Shown in pieces: positions 1-13,924 of a stretch of 64,000 bases of DNA. This stretch comes from Dicaeum eximium (Eukaryota > Chordata > Aves > Passeriformes > Dicaeidae), in NCBI GenBank assembly GCA_013396995.1, contig VWZP01004509.1, positions 310,636-374,635 on the forward strand, read 5' to 3'. Position 1 is the first letter of the stretch; each line of letters opens with the position of its first letter. The position numbers and the translations under genes were made by a program. Under the pieces are notes generated by a model. It saw nothing but the letters and a program-made list of their open reading frames with translations, had not been told where the DNA came from and did not search any database.

Positions 1-2387
1 TAGAAACAAACAATTTACTCTGCAGTTCCAAGTTTGATGAGCAATTCTACTACCTAGGTATTGATTGTGTCTTTTACTTCACAAACTTTAGATGTATGTT
101 TCCTCCCAAAATGTAAATACATCAGTCCACACCTCACAGCTATAGTCATGAAGATTTCAAGGAAACAATAAAACAGTGATTAAAAGTAATATATTTCACT
201 GCAGTTCACCATGCATATGATACACAGGGTATGTTTTAACTTGATAAAACAACCAACTTATTTCTGTCTTTGGATAATATCAAATGTCTATTAATACCAC
301 AGCTATTCCAAATGCATGAATCCACTGTGGTTTTCTTTAGAAACAGTTTTTTCAGGGTAAAGTTTTTAACTGGGCTGATAGTGGAATAGTCACAAAAGTT
401 TCAGCTAGCAGATCAGTGGGTCACATCTAGAGGAGAGAATTTTCACTGTAGCTGGCTTCAGAACTAATCTCAGAGCTAATTCTCTAAATTTTATTCTGTT
501 TTAAGCTCTAGTCTCACCTTTCCATTGGTAAAATAAATGGAAACATAAATCAAACTTGTATTATAAATCTTTCTCATTTTTCTTGGACCTGGAGTCTAGC
601 AAGAAGGCAAACTATAGATTTCTGAAGGTTATTCAAAACTTGTTTGTGAGTTATGAACTAGGTTTTTTCAGTTTCCAAGCTAAGTTCTGTTGTACAGCAG
701 CAATGTGGATAAAATGGATAACTGATAGCTGTTTCTTTCTTCTGATACAAAAATAACCTTTCTCTCCTCCTGTGAGATATTTGCAACTTATTGAAGCAAA
801 TAGCTGACTCCTATAAAATATATTTTGCATCATGATTTTCCAGGGTCATTCCATAAGCTATGAAATCAGAAAAATACAAGAGCTTTACAGATCTTCTCAC
901 TTGTTTCAAAATCAACAATAGCGATTATATTTTATCAACTTTGCAAGGTGGCTTTCAACAGGCCTAATGTTCCAGTGTGTAATTATGTCGTTCAGTTTTG
1001 TTTTCTTTCTCTTTAAAGTATTTGAAAAGTGACATATAGTGAATTTCAAAGCTGATGAAATCTTGGCCCTAAAATGAACACAAAACTCCCACTGATTTCA
1101 GCAGGTCTCAGAATGTCATTAATGCCTTTTAAGAACTATTATCCCAATAATGTAATATAAACCAGATATTAAAGATATTAATAAAAAGGTATTTTTAATA
1201 AATTACACTTTTCACAAATCTTTAGAGAAGCACAAGTTCTGGCTTTTGTTTCTCAAGAGTCTAAAAGGCAGGTTCTAAAACTATTCAGTTTAATGGCAGA
1301 ATCCACATCACCTCCCCTGTACTTGGGGATGAATGGTAATATTTAATGAAATAATAAAATTATTAGTGGCATAAAACTGTTATTTCATTCTGGATTGGGA
1401 TAATAGCTTATTTTAAAATGGAAGAAAATATTCAAGAAGTTCTCAAAAATGTGTCTTTTCCCTTTCATTTCTCTTAATAATTAACTTGATGGTACTAAGA
1501 GCTTAGCCCTAAAAAGATAAAATAGCATTAAATTTATTTGCAGTGCTTGACAAAAAGTAGTGAGCATATTGAGCCCTTTTTTCTTCCTCTAAAAATCAGA
1601 ATATATATAAATTCTCACCCAGACCCATACCTTAAACTTCTGAGATTTTTGTTTCCAAAATTGAGACTCCCTTCTCAGATAAAATCACAGAGAATCAACC
1701 ATGGTATTTTTCACTGTGTTTGTCACAGACAAATTGGCCATCCAAGAATTTCTTTTCATGTAAACACTTTTCTAAAAATGAAGATCAGTCTAAATGCCAA
1801 CATCCTTCACGTGAAGGTGACCACTGATTTAGCCAGCTCTGACCTATGGAGGAAGGCTCTTTTCCTATTCCCATAAAATCATCTAACCTATGACATCATT
1901 TATGTCTTCAAAGCACAGTAATGCAGGGTTACCTTGTCCTGACAGTAAATTCGGGGTGCATTTTCAACCAGCTCTTATTTTTGACAATTTGTTGAGACAA
2001 TTATTAAAACTCATCAATAAAATAATTTAAATAAATTACAGAAACCAAGACATGCTGGTGGATACCAAAACACTACCCAAATACCTTGTCTAATTAGATG
2101 TTGTCAACCCATATTTAACTGTTAACAGCTGATATTTTTATGTTGGTGATAACTTATTATAACCCTCAATATATAAAGTTGTTAAATACTTCCTCTAAAG
2201 TACAAAGTAAATTGCTTAGCCAGAATTAAAACTCAGGCATTCAAGAACTTGTCCAGGTCTTGTTCAACTATGGTTCGAGTGCCTTCTCAATGAAGTAGCA
2301 GAATACCTTGGAGGAGCACAGTAAATAACTTGTGGCAAAGTAAATCCCTGTAAACTTTCCTATAGAGCTCTGTCTTTAGTTGCAGAG
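1..2387. other. A/T-rich non-coding block
   Basis: No gene, RNA or interspersed repeat was recognised. The DNA is A/T-rich with few CpG dinucleotides. Open frames are short (up to about 110 codons near 1538-1876) and resemble no known protein. Old, highly diverged repeats could be present and would not be visible by eye. Confidence 0.6.
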
Positions 2388-2434
2388 AAAAAAAAAACAA
2401 AAACAAAAAACAAAAACAAAAACAAAAACAAAAC
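2388..2434. repeat. A-rich (CAAAAA)n microsatellite
   Basis: A run of A passes into about six copies of a 6-bp A5C-type unit, slightly irregular at the 5' side. It is a low-complexity tract, possibly grown from an old poly(A). No retroposed body was recognised upstream. Confidence 0.9.
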
Positions 2435-2612
2435 CACATAAGCCCTGCTAAAAAGAAACTTTGTAATATCTGGTTTTCAGGTCAGGAACTTTTTATCCAA
2501 TATGTTGTTGTTCTCATTGGTTCATTAATTCTATGGAGCTGCATGCGGGTTTGCATTCATTATTTACCTGTTCTGAACTAGAATAGGTTACAAGGGTCAA
2601 AAGCTCTATTTG

Positions 2613-2626
2613 AAAAAAAAAAAAAA
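2613..2626. repeat. poly(A) tract
   Basis: A run of 14 A residues with no recognisable retrogene upstream. Confidence 0.85.
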
Positions 2627-2981
2627 CCAACCACAAACAGCATATGAGATAAGGCTGTACACAACAGCTTTTGATGTATTACATCTCACTGATATCTGAC
2701 AACTTTTACTCCCTGGTGATGCAATTCTCTTCTAATAATTTAGTCTCAGTCTATTAGAAGACAGTCACAGATAATGCAGCCAGGCAAGTGGTGAAGGACG
2801 TCTAGAATAGTATTTGTAGAAAGGTTATCAAAACACAAATCTCAAAAAAGATGTGTGGTATTGATTTTTTAATCATTTCAGATAGAGACTGTTATATAGA
2901 TTTTCTAAAGGATTGAACATAACTAGAAGAAGCTGGAAATGGATTTCCCCCTTGCAACTTCATAAATCATAATAATAGATT

Positions 2982-3006
2982 TATATATATATATATAATA
3001 TATATT
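2982..3006. repeat. (TA)n microsatellite
   Basis: Alternating TA dinucleotides with one interruption (a doubled A) near the middle. Likely length-polymorphic. Confidence 0.9.
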
Positions 3007-5885
3007 TACTGCTAAGTAAAGAATATAGCTAGCCATTCAGAAGTCATCTTATAATATCTAGAGATTTGATAGACATTCAAATCTGTTGTCATTTTGAATG
3101 TTACCAGATTTCATACTTTTACTCAGTTCCAGATGAAAAATTATTTACACATAATGCATAAATTAATACAAAATCAGAAGTATTCTTTGAAGCTTTTGTT
3201 CTGTGCTGCTGTCATCTAGGCTTTTAGTTATGAGCTGGCCACAGAATAAAATAGGATGTTTAGTAGAATTCTGTTTCAGAAAACATCTCTGTCAAAAGGG
3301 GTTAGTTTGACCTTCTGAATCTGAAAATCAGGGGAATTTAGAGCATTCTTACCTTTTTATTTTGATACTAGCATTGATATTAGATTAGAATATTTGATTT
3401 TAGTATTGTTTGGAATCATGGTTGTCACTGCAGATAGGAGTTTAAAGAAACAAGCCCTGCTCAATGGGGCTCAGAGATGACAGATGTGCTGCCACCCCAC
3501 TGTCTTTAACCACATCAGTCCACTCCACTATCCAGACTGAAAAGGGGCTTTTTCAAAAGGAAAACTGCTCTGATGTGTGATAGGATCTGTATGTAAAGGA
3601 TTTATGCAGTCAGCTGAGTCTCCTTGCCCAACTTGTTGCATATCACTGCAGAAGCAGCCCTGGGTCTCAGCCTGTAGTAGCCATGGCCAGCTGCGCTTCA
3701 GCAGCCCAGGAGTCTGCACACATCCCATTTCCTGCTGCTATCCAGTATCTACCAGCCAAAACAGTGATTTTAAATCATGGCATTGTAGTCCTCAAAATAC
3801 CTGTAAAAACTTTTCAAAGAGTTTCGTCAAGACTGGTGCAGATGGAAACCAAAACATGAATGCACATCTGAGCAGGAATTGATTGGGCGAGCTATACAGC
3901 CACACACACAGTTACATAGAAAGGCACCCACAAACTTTAACTGTACTTTTCTACACCTATCAAGGACCATCAAATCACTGGTACAGTACTGTGTCTTTGT
4001 CCATAGGTGTCAGGGAATCTGCCTGCTTGTTGGGTTTTTGTCAGGTTTGCAGAGGAAAGGAAACCATCAGGATGCCTGGATGAACAGTGACAGCAGTTCC
4101 ACCATGGTCTTCAACGTTATCAAAACACTGTCTTCACAAACACAGAGCTGCAGATTTCTGCATTTCAAGAGGCTTAAACAGGAAGAAACTCTGTGGTACT
4201 CAGGCTCTATGCTGAGCCCTCCATATTACCCCTCCTTTCCTCTGAACTTAAACTGTTGATCTGAGAAGTGAAATATATTATAAAGTCTTTAAAAATTAAA
4301 ATATTCCTGAATGGACTGTTTATCTATAAAATGTAGTAAATAGAATGCAATTTTATTACAATATGACCATCCTGCCTATAAAGGACAGCTAAAGGTTTTT
4401 GTTTTCAAAAGCATTTCACCTATAATCATGTTAAAAAAAAAAAAGTGGTTTAAAGCACATCCTTGTCTGTATTAATAAATAATGAACTTAGCTGTAAGAT
4501 ATGGAAGATTTGGAAGGTATAGAAGATATGGAAATGTCATTGAATGCGCTACTTGCATATTCTAAATTCCCCAACATATCAACATCCTAATGAGTTCCAT
4601 GAATATCAGATGTTTACAGCGTCCTGACAGGTTGTTTGAACACTGTCCCAGTGCTTCATGCTAGGTTTCAATATGCTGGACACAGGTCACCTAGCAACCA
4701 TTAGTTTGGAAGGAAACTGTATTATAAATCTCATTAAAATGCTGTTTATTCTTTAATGACTATGATTTTGCAGTATACATTTTAAGTGTACATGCAGATG
4801 GCTCCCTCTTCTGGAAAATCCACACAGAAACTAAGAATTACCCAGTTTGAAATGAAGAAAAATAATCATAATATAAAAGGGGATAGAAGGAACAAAGTGA
4901 GGGGGGGAAATGACATTTTAAAGTAGTGTATTCTTTGTCAAACCTATCTAATTTCAGCCACAAAAATGTTGAGACCAAAGACATCATACATTTTAGTCAA
5001 AACATTGATGTCAATCAATGTGTAAGAACCTGAAAAAGAAGATGACACAACAGATTGGCACTACAGTGGAAAAATGTTTGAGTACATTAAACAAACCAAA
5101 TAGTGGAGCTAAAGTGAGTAGAGAGGTGTTTCCCACTGCTAAGACAATACATGAGATGAATGTGACCCATATTCATAAGGCCTGGGAAGGCAAAATAATG
5201 TTTTAAAACACAAAACTTAAAATCATGAATTGAAAAAAAAAATTAGAAATATGTCTCCTATAAAAATGCATTTAAAAAATATATTTAAATTAAAATTCTA
5301 TTAAAATCCTTTACAAGAAGATAACAAGAAGAGATTTTTTTTCAAGTGTGACAGAAAAGTCTCTATTGAACAAGATTTTATTTTCAAGGTTAAACAGTTT
5401 GATCAATATACTCCAAATGACAGTTTTGTTGAAAAAATTGAAGCAGAAAATCAACTGTCTGTTTACACTATATTTGAGGATGAATACAATCAACAGGATA
5501 AAGCTTAGAGCAATCTCACTTAAAGGCAGCACCTTTACAATTCTCACCTTTGATTATGAGGAGCTGGAGAGGTAAAATGGACTAAAGAAACACCTAACTA
5601 CCCCATTTAGATGATTAACTGAAAGGAGATATTATATGGATATTCCATGTCAGAAAAATAAAAATAATTTAATAGTAGAATAAGAACAAAGGGGATAAAA
5701 TTCGCCTTCTGAATTCAGCTTAATAAGATAAATTAATAATATAAATTAGCTTGAACAGCAACATTGCATTCTCATTAGGAATGTAATTTCTTAAGAGTGT
5801 TAATAGCTGAAGGATTAAAGCAGATGGACCAGAATTTCCACTTCATATAAGCCCTGGGAAATGGGATATTTCTCTTGTGATTTTG
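3007..5885. other. non-coding block, slightly G+C-richer at 3.4-4.25 kb
   Basis: Most of the block is A/T-rich and featureless. Around 3480-4255 the composition is more balanced. Two staggered plus-strand frames (about 3577-3882 and 3879-4259) stay open there, but neither has a recognisable domain, and the second opens with TTG rather than ATG. I treat this as a compositional effect, not a gene. Confidence 0.5.
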
Positions 5886-5900
5886 ATTGGCTAAGCCAAT
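5886..5900. promoter_or_regulatory. inverted CCAAT-type repeat
   Basis: ATTGGCT and AGCCAAT form a perfect inverted repeat around a single central A, so both strands carry a CCAAT pentamer. NF-Y recognises CCAAT. NFI recognises TTGGC and GCCAA half-sites, but usually with a 5-bp spacer and here the spacer is 3 bp. That it binds anything is inference; no promoter or transcript is visible nearby. Confidence 0.25.
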
Positions 5901-8900
5901 GTAATTTATCAGGAGAGTAAATCCTGTTCATCAGTACTTTCCACACGGTTTTCACAGAAGAAAAAGAAGAGTTTGAGTACAGATTTAAAGGCCTGTCTTT
6001 AGGGTCTTAGTTTTTATTTTTAATTTATATCTTTAGATTTTCAGGAATCCATAAGTTACTCTATTTTCCTCTCATAGATCTAAGTTCTTATTGGAAAGTA
6101 GTGCTACATATTAAGTTAAGGGCCAACAGACAGCTAGTTAAAAAGAATATTGAATATGAGATTAGATCTTTGAATTTCCTTATTTCATTCCTTAGTTTAA
6201 TTACAAAAATAATATAGACCTTCCTTTATTCTTCACAGAAAACATGAGAAAAAGGAAAAAAAAATCCAGTTTTTCTCAAAGAGAAGTTCTGTCAAATAAT
6301 TTATTGTGAAAATAAGCCACATTAATTAACATTCTAAGGGCTGCTGTGCATACAAAAATTAATAAAAGTACAGAACTTAAAAAGCATATTTTAACAGTGT
6401 AATAGAACTCTTTAGAAAAGCTGAAAATGAAATGAGAACTGCTTCATAAGCAGCATCAAAATATTGCATGATGATGGATAAAGATGACATTTACAAGGTT
6501 TGGGAATGCAAAATGCTGAAGTTTACAGGAAATTAATCTAATCTGGTAGACATATCATTTCTTACAGAGGCTGCATCATAATTCACCTCTCTTCACCTGA
6601 CAAGGCCAAAATTTACTAGTGTGCACCAGACAACTGTAACTTGAAGAGGCTTCATAACATCTTAAATCAGTTTCTGCATAATTTCAGACATAAAAATCTA
6701 ATTCTGTGGCAACCAGAGGATGCATCCCTGCTATATTAAAAGGAAACTCTCCAAAACTTTTGATTAATGAAGGGAAAAAGCTTTTATCTACTTAAAAAGG
6801 CTGTTCATAATTAATTTGATTTATCAGAAAGCAAACGAATATACAGTTTCCTCAGCAAGATAACATATATAACAAAACCATCCTTTTTTTTTCAGCATAT
6901 CAGCTTCATTTCAGACTAAAGTTTCATTCTGATTAAGGTGAAAACAATACAATCAATTTAATAAATGCAGAGGTGCTCTTTAAGGTACAGATTACAAAAT
7001 CAGCTTATTCTGTATATATTTAACCCTAAGCACAAAGGCAGTTCTTATCTATTTCTATGGGTTCTTCCAAAAACATGAAAAAAAAAATTAATGTATTCAA
7101 GTAGAAAACATCCTTATTTTTGGTAAGGCTAAAATTTTGGACCATTGAAGGGCCTTTTCTGATCAGTGTAAGAGCCTCTGAGGCATTGCTGTACCTTTTG
7201 TTTCACAGGAAATTACTGGCATTCCATAAGCAGGACCAACATGCACCAATTCTGGTGGAGTTCTTCACTTTCTTATTGACACATTAGACCATTCCAAAGT
7301 CTGCTTTTCCCTCCAGCCAGAGCCCAGACCCACAACTGATATCATCTCTGGAACTCCAGGAAAGGCTCCAGGCTGCCAAGCACCAGCAATAATCGGACAA
7401 GTTGAAGCAAGTGCTGCAGATAGTCCATGAAAATCACTAAATTCTTTGAAGCTTTCACTGAAGCAGGAAGAAATATTGTATCAGGGTTTTCAAGGATCAG
7501 CACTATGGTGCAATGTCTGATTTTTCTGAACATGGAAGGGCATACTGTTGCAGTCATGTGCCAAACCTGTCAAAATTTCTAGAGAATAAAGATTAAACCA
7601 AGACAGATTTTGACAGTGGGACACTGGTTTTCATGCTCTAAAATCATGATCATCCGCTAGAAGATTTCAAGGTCAAAAAACTTGAATTACTTAATAGCTA
7701 AAAAGTTTTTTTTATAAGAAAATCTTTGGTTTATCAGCCACCTTTCAAGTATTCAAGCTTATCCAACCTCACAGAATTCTTACTCTATGTAATATTCAGG
7801 AAAATATAGAAGCATCAAACTAATCAAAGTGTAATAGATAACAGATGGGTAGACACCTTTACTGAAATCTTTTCAGCTCTCTTTTCAGCTGGTAAGACAA
7901 ACAAAAGAAAGAGGTATTCACTTACAGCTCTGCAAGGAGCAACAAATGGGTAAATGCTGATCTTAATGAAATGAGGAATATTTTCCTGTGCTTTTCATCT
8001 ATTAGGATGGAAAAGAGGGGATGATGTTAAAGGATAAGACCTGGTTGAATCCCAAATGCATGTTTAGTGGACAGAAAGCAGAGAGTTTCCTGTTGCTGCT
8101 GCTGCATATCACATACTTGTAAAGAAATAGGGAAAATGTTACTAGGAGGAAAGTGAAGGGGAATGAAAATAGATATCTGTTCAGTAGAATAAATAGCAAA
8201 AGAGTGAGACAATTACCTGAAACACATCAAAGTGCAAACAAAGCAGGCCTTGAAAAAATAAATATGAGCTTGAGCCTAAAAGGGAGTTTCCTTTTAGAAT
8301 AATTAATTTCTCTCTTCCTTAATCTTATGAGAGACTATTTTAACATATGCTTTTATTTGTAAATAAATATGTCTCAAAATAAGTCACAGCTTTTCATTTT
8401 TAATATTTCAAGATAAACATGCCGTGCATTATATGTTTAAACCATATATCACAGTCTATTTTTGCTCTGTGTAACAGACGATAACTAGGTATATTATCAT
8501 TAGAGTTTATCAAATATTCTTTTTATTACAAGAACAAGTAATTTCCTCACATATAATGATGTGGCTTCCATAATATCAACAGCAGCTTTTTTACTATGTT
8601 ACTGAATTAATTTTCTTTTCCCTGGCAATCAGGGAATATAGCCTACAATTTCTTTGCAGAGCCTGCAAGTGAAAAATAAACCTTGGCAAAAGCTGTTCTT
8701 TGGACTGCATGCCAGTAGTACATGGCAGAGCAGGTTAGGTTAATTCATTGTTGTTTTAGCTCTTGAACCTCAAGACTGGAGCATGAACATGAAATATAGT
8801 GAGGGGATATTCTGCCTAAATATTAAGAGATAGTGCCTTCAACTACCCCAGAAGCATGACTGCAGTCAGAGTGTATGCCTTTGACTGCCTTATTGATGGC

Positions 8901-11900
8901 CCCAAAGTGATTTATATTGTTATAAAGTAGACTTTAAAAGACATTCTATGAAAGAATTAAGTCAGTGATTTATGTTATCCTATTATGCTTCAAAAGCAGT
9001 TAATAAACTCCTGCTGTTTTAAAGACAGGCTGGGTATGGATTTGCTATAAAGATATGGCATCACAAAAACATCAATCTTGATGCTTTCTCTTTCTTTCCT
9101 TAGTTTGAGAGGGAGTTGTAAAGGTTAGGAGCAGAGAACTTGCAAGAAAATGTGTCATTTTTTCTGCCTTTGATACTCCTTATCATTTATATGCCCTACT
9201 GTACTTGGAGTGGTCACTGCACTGTTTTTTGGTTAGCTGATTTGAATCCTGCTGTTTGATTATCTGTGTCTTACATTTTCTTTGAGCTAGAAGCTTTTCA
9301 ACTGCAAAAATTTCCTTTACAAGAGTTTTCAACATTTATCTGACTAGCAGGTAATGGCGCCAAGTAGTTTCCAAGTGGCACCAGTAAAAATTATACCAGG
9401 GGCTACTGCATTCTGGTTGTTGTTCCCAGCTCTGTTTCTGTTCTTTATCCATTGTAATCTAAATTTTTACTCCACTAAACCAAAAACTAATTTAAAAAAT
9501 GAGGGTAAGAGCCACATTTCAGGATAAGAATCTAATTCTCATTAGAATTAGAAACATTATGTTTAATTTTTAATGACACATTTCTTATTAGATATTTGAT
9601 ATTCAAAGATATCCAAAAGCAGCAGATAAGAATAACTTATTTTATAATATCTGTGCTCCACCTTGTCTATCTTAACATACAGTCATAATTTCCACCTGTG
9701 GATAAAAGCAGGTTCATGAAATTAAAAATTAATGGTTATTACTTTGCAAATTTTCTCTGGAGACAAATATTCAGTAAACAGAGAAACTGTTCTTTCCTTT
9801 TTTTAATGAGTGCAAGGAATCATGTGCAATCTGTTAACAGGTTGCATGTTGATTCAGTTTTCAGAAGTATGTTTTATTAAAATATAAAATTCATATTTTG
9901 ATAATATAAAAATCCAAAGGCATAAGAAAATACAGATACTAAAACTGGTCGAGAATTATTTTGTAATACTAATATATAAGTTTATTATTATTTTAAATTA
10001 AATTCACAGAGAAGCAGAGACTTGGCTCAATTTCTGTTTAAATTTCCTATTGTTCCTCCACTTAAAGATGATTGTGCAAAGGTCTGTGGCAAAGCTTAGC
10101 AAATGGCTGGATTTCACTGAGAACATTGACCAATGACCTTAACAGCTGCTTGGAACATGTTTAGCTAATCTGCATAACAAAAACATCCATTTTAAGTGGT
10201 AAAGTTGCTATGGACAGTAACTATTTGATCCTGCCTCAATCAACTCTCATAATTTTCATAAATTGATTCTTTGAGTAGCACGGTTATATCACCCTGTGCT
10301 AATACTTACTGTCACATTCATAGCACAGCAAAATGAAAGCACAATATCACAAAGAGATTTTTGGAGGTTCATTTTTTTTAAATAAATCACAATTTCTCAT
10401 ATTAGTAGCATTCATGTTGAAAAAATGTCTTCACCTCTTTCAAAAGTCTGCCAGTCATTTGGTATATTTGCTGCAAATTGGAATTGCACTGTCAAAAATG
10501 TATGGGTTTAGTCAAATAAAACAAAATTATATGGCAGCTAGCTTTCAAAATTCTAAGTATGGCAAACCCATTACACATTTTATTTATGTAAGGCCTGCCA
10601 CCGCTTCACATGTGAAAGGGCAGCATTAATAGAAAAGATTAAGATACATCAAAAGACAGAATGTCACTAAAAATATTCTCAGAGATCCAGAGGTTGCTAT
10701 CATAAAGAGGCTTGCTGGTATAGCCTGCTCTCTATTACCTGTTCTGTAAATAAAATCAGCCACAGATACACACAAATTTTCCCTTGATTTGGGAGACTGA
10801 GACTTCCTGGATCAGGAAGATGTGAGAAGCGGTTTTAGGGCAATCTTTTTGCTGCCAAATAAGTAATAAAAGTTACTGTAGCTGTCACTGATGCACACGT
10901 ACATCACAGTTGTTCTCTTTTCCCTCTGTTCATCCTGTTGGAAAACCTACAACAGCAGAATTGATTTTGAAGCTAGAAAGTACCATTAAATCACATACCC
11001 TCCCTCTTCTGGCAATGCAGACAAAGATATACCTTCATCTGTACTGAAGCCAGCAATGGATGTAGCTAAAAAGTAATTTCCAGTTATGACTTAGAAAAGA
11101 TATACAATTAATCATTTCCCTTGATAGTTTGTTAAAATGCTTCATTGTCTTTCCCATGGGATATTTGTGCCTATTTCTAAATTGTCTCTAAATTTCAGCC
11201 AATACACCTGTTATGTCTTTCTTTGCTGAATCACTTTTTAATGTTATTTTTCAGCAATGTAGAAAGTTTCAAAAAGCAAATCTGTGCTCTTATCTGGTTG
11301 ATTTTTTTTGTATGTTTCTTTTCTAGTTGTAATCAGTTAAAAAGCCTGTTCCCCTATTTTCCTTCATAAGACTACCTTTGCTCAGTCTCTGTTCATGATG
11401 TTCTGTGCAAAACGTATCAGCCATGTAATTTTGATGTAGACATCATGGATGCTAAATTCACTACCTAATTTAAGACAAAAATGTTTATAACTAACAACTC
11501 TTTTTTTTTAAACAGAAATCAAAGTCTTGCCCCGATTAAAAAAAATAGGCCAAGCAGATTAATGGAAGACAGCAAAATTCTCACAGTTTATCACATATGC
11601 AGGTCAGTTCCTCAGTAAAATTTCAGAATTAGAGAAACTCAAACACTTATTTGGCTTGTGGACTAGTAAACCAGTACCTTCACTGGGCTGCTACCATCTT
11701 CTCTCAGTCTGTAAAAAGCCTCTGCCCCACTGCCATGCTCTATTGCAGGGTGGACAGCCCTTGGGAGGAGGAGAATAAATATCTCTATTTTCCAAACAGG
11801 GACAAAAATTTCAGGACAGTGAAACCACAGTCATTACTTTTACTCAAGATACAGCATTTATACCCATGGATAAGTTATAACACTGTTTTTTCCTTACAGT

Positions 11901-13890
11901 GTATCTATCAATACTATTCAACATGAATAAATACTGAGAAAAAAGTATTTATATGCATTCATTTGAATAAAAACTATGAATTCAATTTGACACAGTTGAG
12001 AACCTTTTTCATTGTTAAGAATATCTAAATAGGTTCTTTTATTTCACTTGTCAGAGAAATATAGTCTTGCAATTGTTGTGTACCTAGTTCACAATTCTCT
12101 GTATAGCTAGCAGGAAATCTTGTTTAACCTGCAATGAACAGAAGAGTAAGCAATAATAATACCACTGCAATCCACTGCAATTGTGCTACAAAGACACAAG
12201 GCTTCAAAGCATAATCAAAACAAATAGTTCATGAATAACTCATAACTTGGTATGTTTATATAGAAGTGTTCAATGAATAAGTTTCAAAACAAACATGTTC
12301 ATACAATCAATTTTTTGTTTAATAATGTATGAAGAGAGACATGGCAAAATTTGCACACCTTATGTACTGCAAATAGCCCATCTTCTTCATGCCATAAGAA
12401 ACAGAACAAGGTACAAAGAGACAGGAGATATAAAATGGCAACTAATCATGGTAATACCTCATTGAAATTTTTATGGTCTCAAGAAACCACTGGAAAGATT
12501 CCCTCAGGAGATGTTAGATTGAATGTGATGCCTTGGCACCCAGTAACCCATCTAGAAAAAAGTTTCTGGGGAGAAGAAATGAAGATGCATATGACAGCTG
12601 CAAAGGCTGCTAATGAGTGAAAATGTCATCAGCTTTGACTGGCTTTTGTACAGCACCTACTGAAGGGCTGTGTGCTTTAGTTATGCCCCATACCTTTCTA
12701 GATCTTTTCATGCTGGCTCCACACTGCTTTGTAGTCACTCTTTCATGCCTTCACTTTTCTCCCTGGATGTTGCTCCCTCTCATTTCCAACATACTGTCTT
12801 TTCACCATTCTCTAGGTGTCCCCCTAATCAATTCTTAGCAAAGGAAAAAAGAAAAAACAACACAAGAATAAATGCCCCTGTAACATTATGATGATCTTTC
12901 TGCCTTTCATAATATACATTGTGCACTATACATAACATCATTTCATGTATCCAGCATTTGCATTTTGTATTACATAAAAAGATTTTCAGAGCATTGTCTT
13001 GGTCTATGTGTTTCCCTGGTGTTTCAGCTCTAAAAGCCGTCAGTGCACATTTTGCTTCATCCTGCTCACCTTCTTTGGCTTCCAGACCCTTTGGTATTCA
13101 CAGTAACAAGGAATTTAGTACCAGCCTATCTCTGAATACTAATTCAAATCATTACTCAAATGTCTGAGTAACTTTCAAAATCAAATTACTTCTAATGGAT
13201 GTCAAAGTTGTATTCTGCCTTCTAGACATATACCTTAGCAATAACTGGAATTCAGGGATTCCCAGTTCCCTAGGTGCCAAAACACTCTCCCCCATCTTTT
13301 CTCTATATTTGGTTCCGTTAAAATAACTTGAATTAGTGATCAACTCTTAGCACATACAGTATAAACTTGGCAACATAAGCATAAATGTGCATTTATCAAG
13401 CTGAGAAACCTATTCTCACCATTTAGAAACCTATTTCTCCTCATGTGTAAAATATGATCTCTATCATTTGAAGAACTGACACTAAAAAATCTTTAAAAAG
13501 AGACAAATTTTTTTCTGCTGAGGGGTTATTTTTAATATGCTTGAGAATACTTACTGGTCCTGGAATGAAATCAAATACTGGCAGAATGACTTTCTTTGAA
13601 AGGTTTGAATACTTTAGGGTTATGCACGGTCTTGAAGATTAACAAAGGCTTAGCTTCTAAACAATCACTTCAGAAATAAGCTAGGTAGCCAGTCAAATGG
13701 TAACTTTTCATTTTTGATTCCAAAGGGTGTTGCACAAATACTAGGATAATTATAGTTTAATTGCTTATGCAATTGCAGTTCGGTCATGGCGTGCAGAAAC
13801 AATATTGTTGATTGTATACTGAAGAGCAGTGAAATGGAAAGGACCCTACATTCTACACACAACTACAAAATATAAAAATTCACAGAAAGC
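5901..13890. other. A/T-rich non-coding block
   Basis: No gene, RNA gene or interspersed repeat was recognised. The block holds scattered short A/T runs and a small TGC trinucleotide run near 8091-8105. Open frames stay below about 100 codons, and none shows a motif that I recognise. Confidence 0.55.
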
Positions 13891-13924
13891 ATTTTTTGTT
13901 TATTTGTTTGTTTGGTTTTTTTTA
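13891..13924. repeat. T-rich (TTTG)n tract
   Basis: Several GTTT-type units flanked by T runs. Simple sequence only. Confidence 0.8.

Noticed and set aside
2388..2434. A-rich repeat considered as a retroposon tail
   Set aside because: No retroposed body or target duplication could be recognised upstream.
7342..7557. Leucine-rich 71-codon minus-strand frame, considered as a membrane peptide or retropseudogene
   Set aside because: No similarity recognised, no poly(A) tail or duplication around it, and short.
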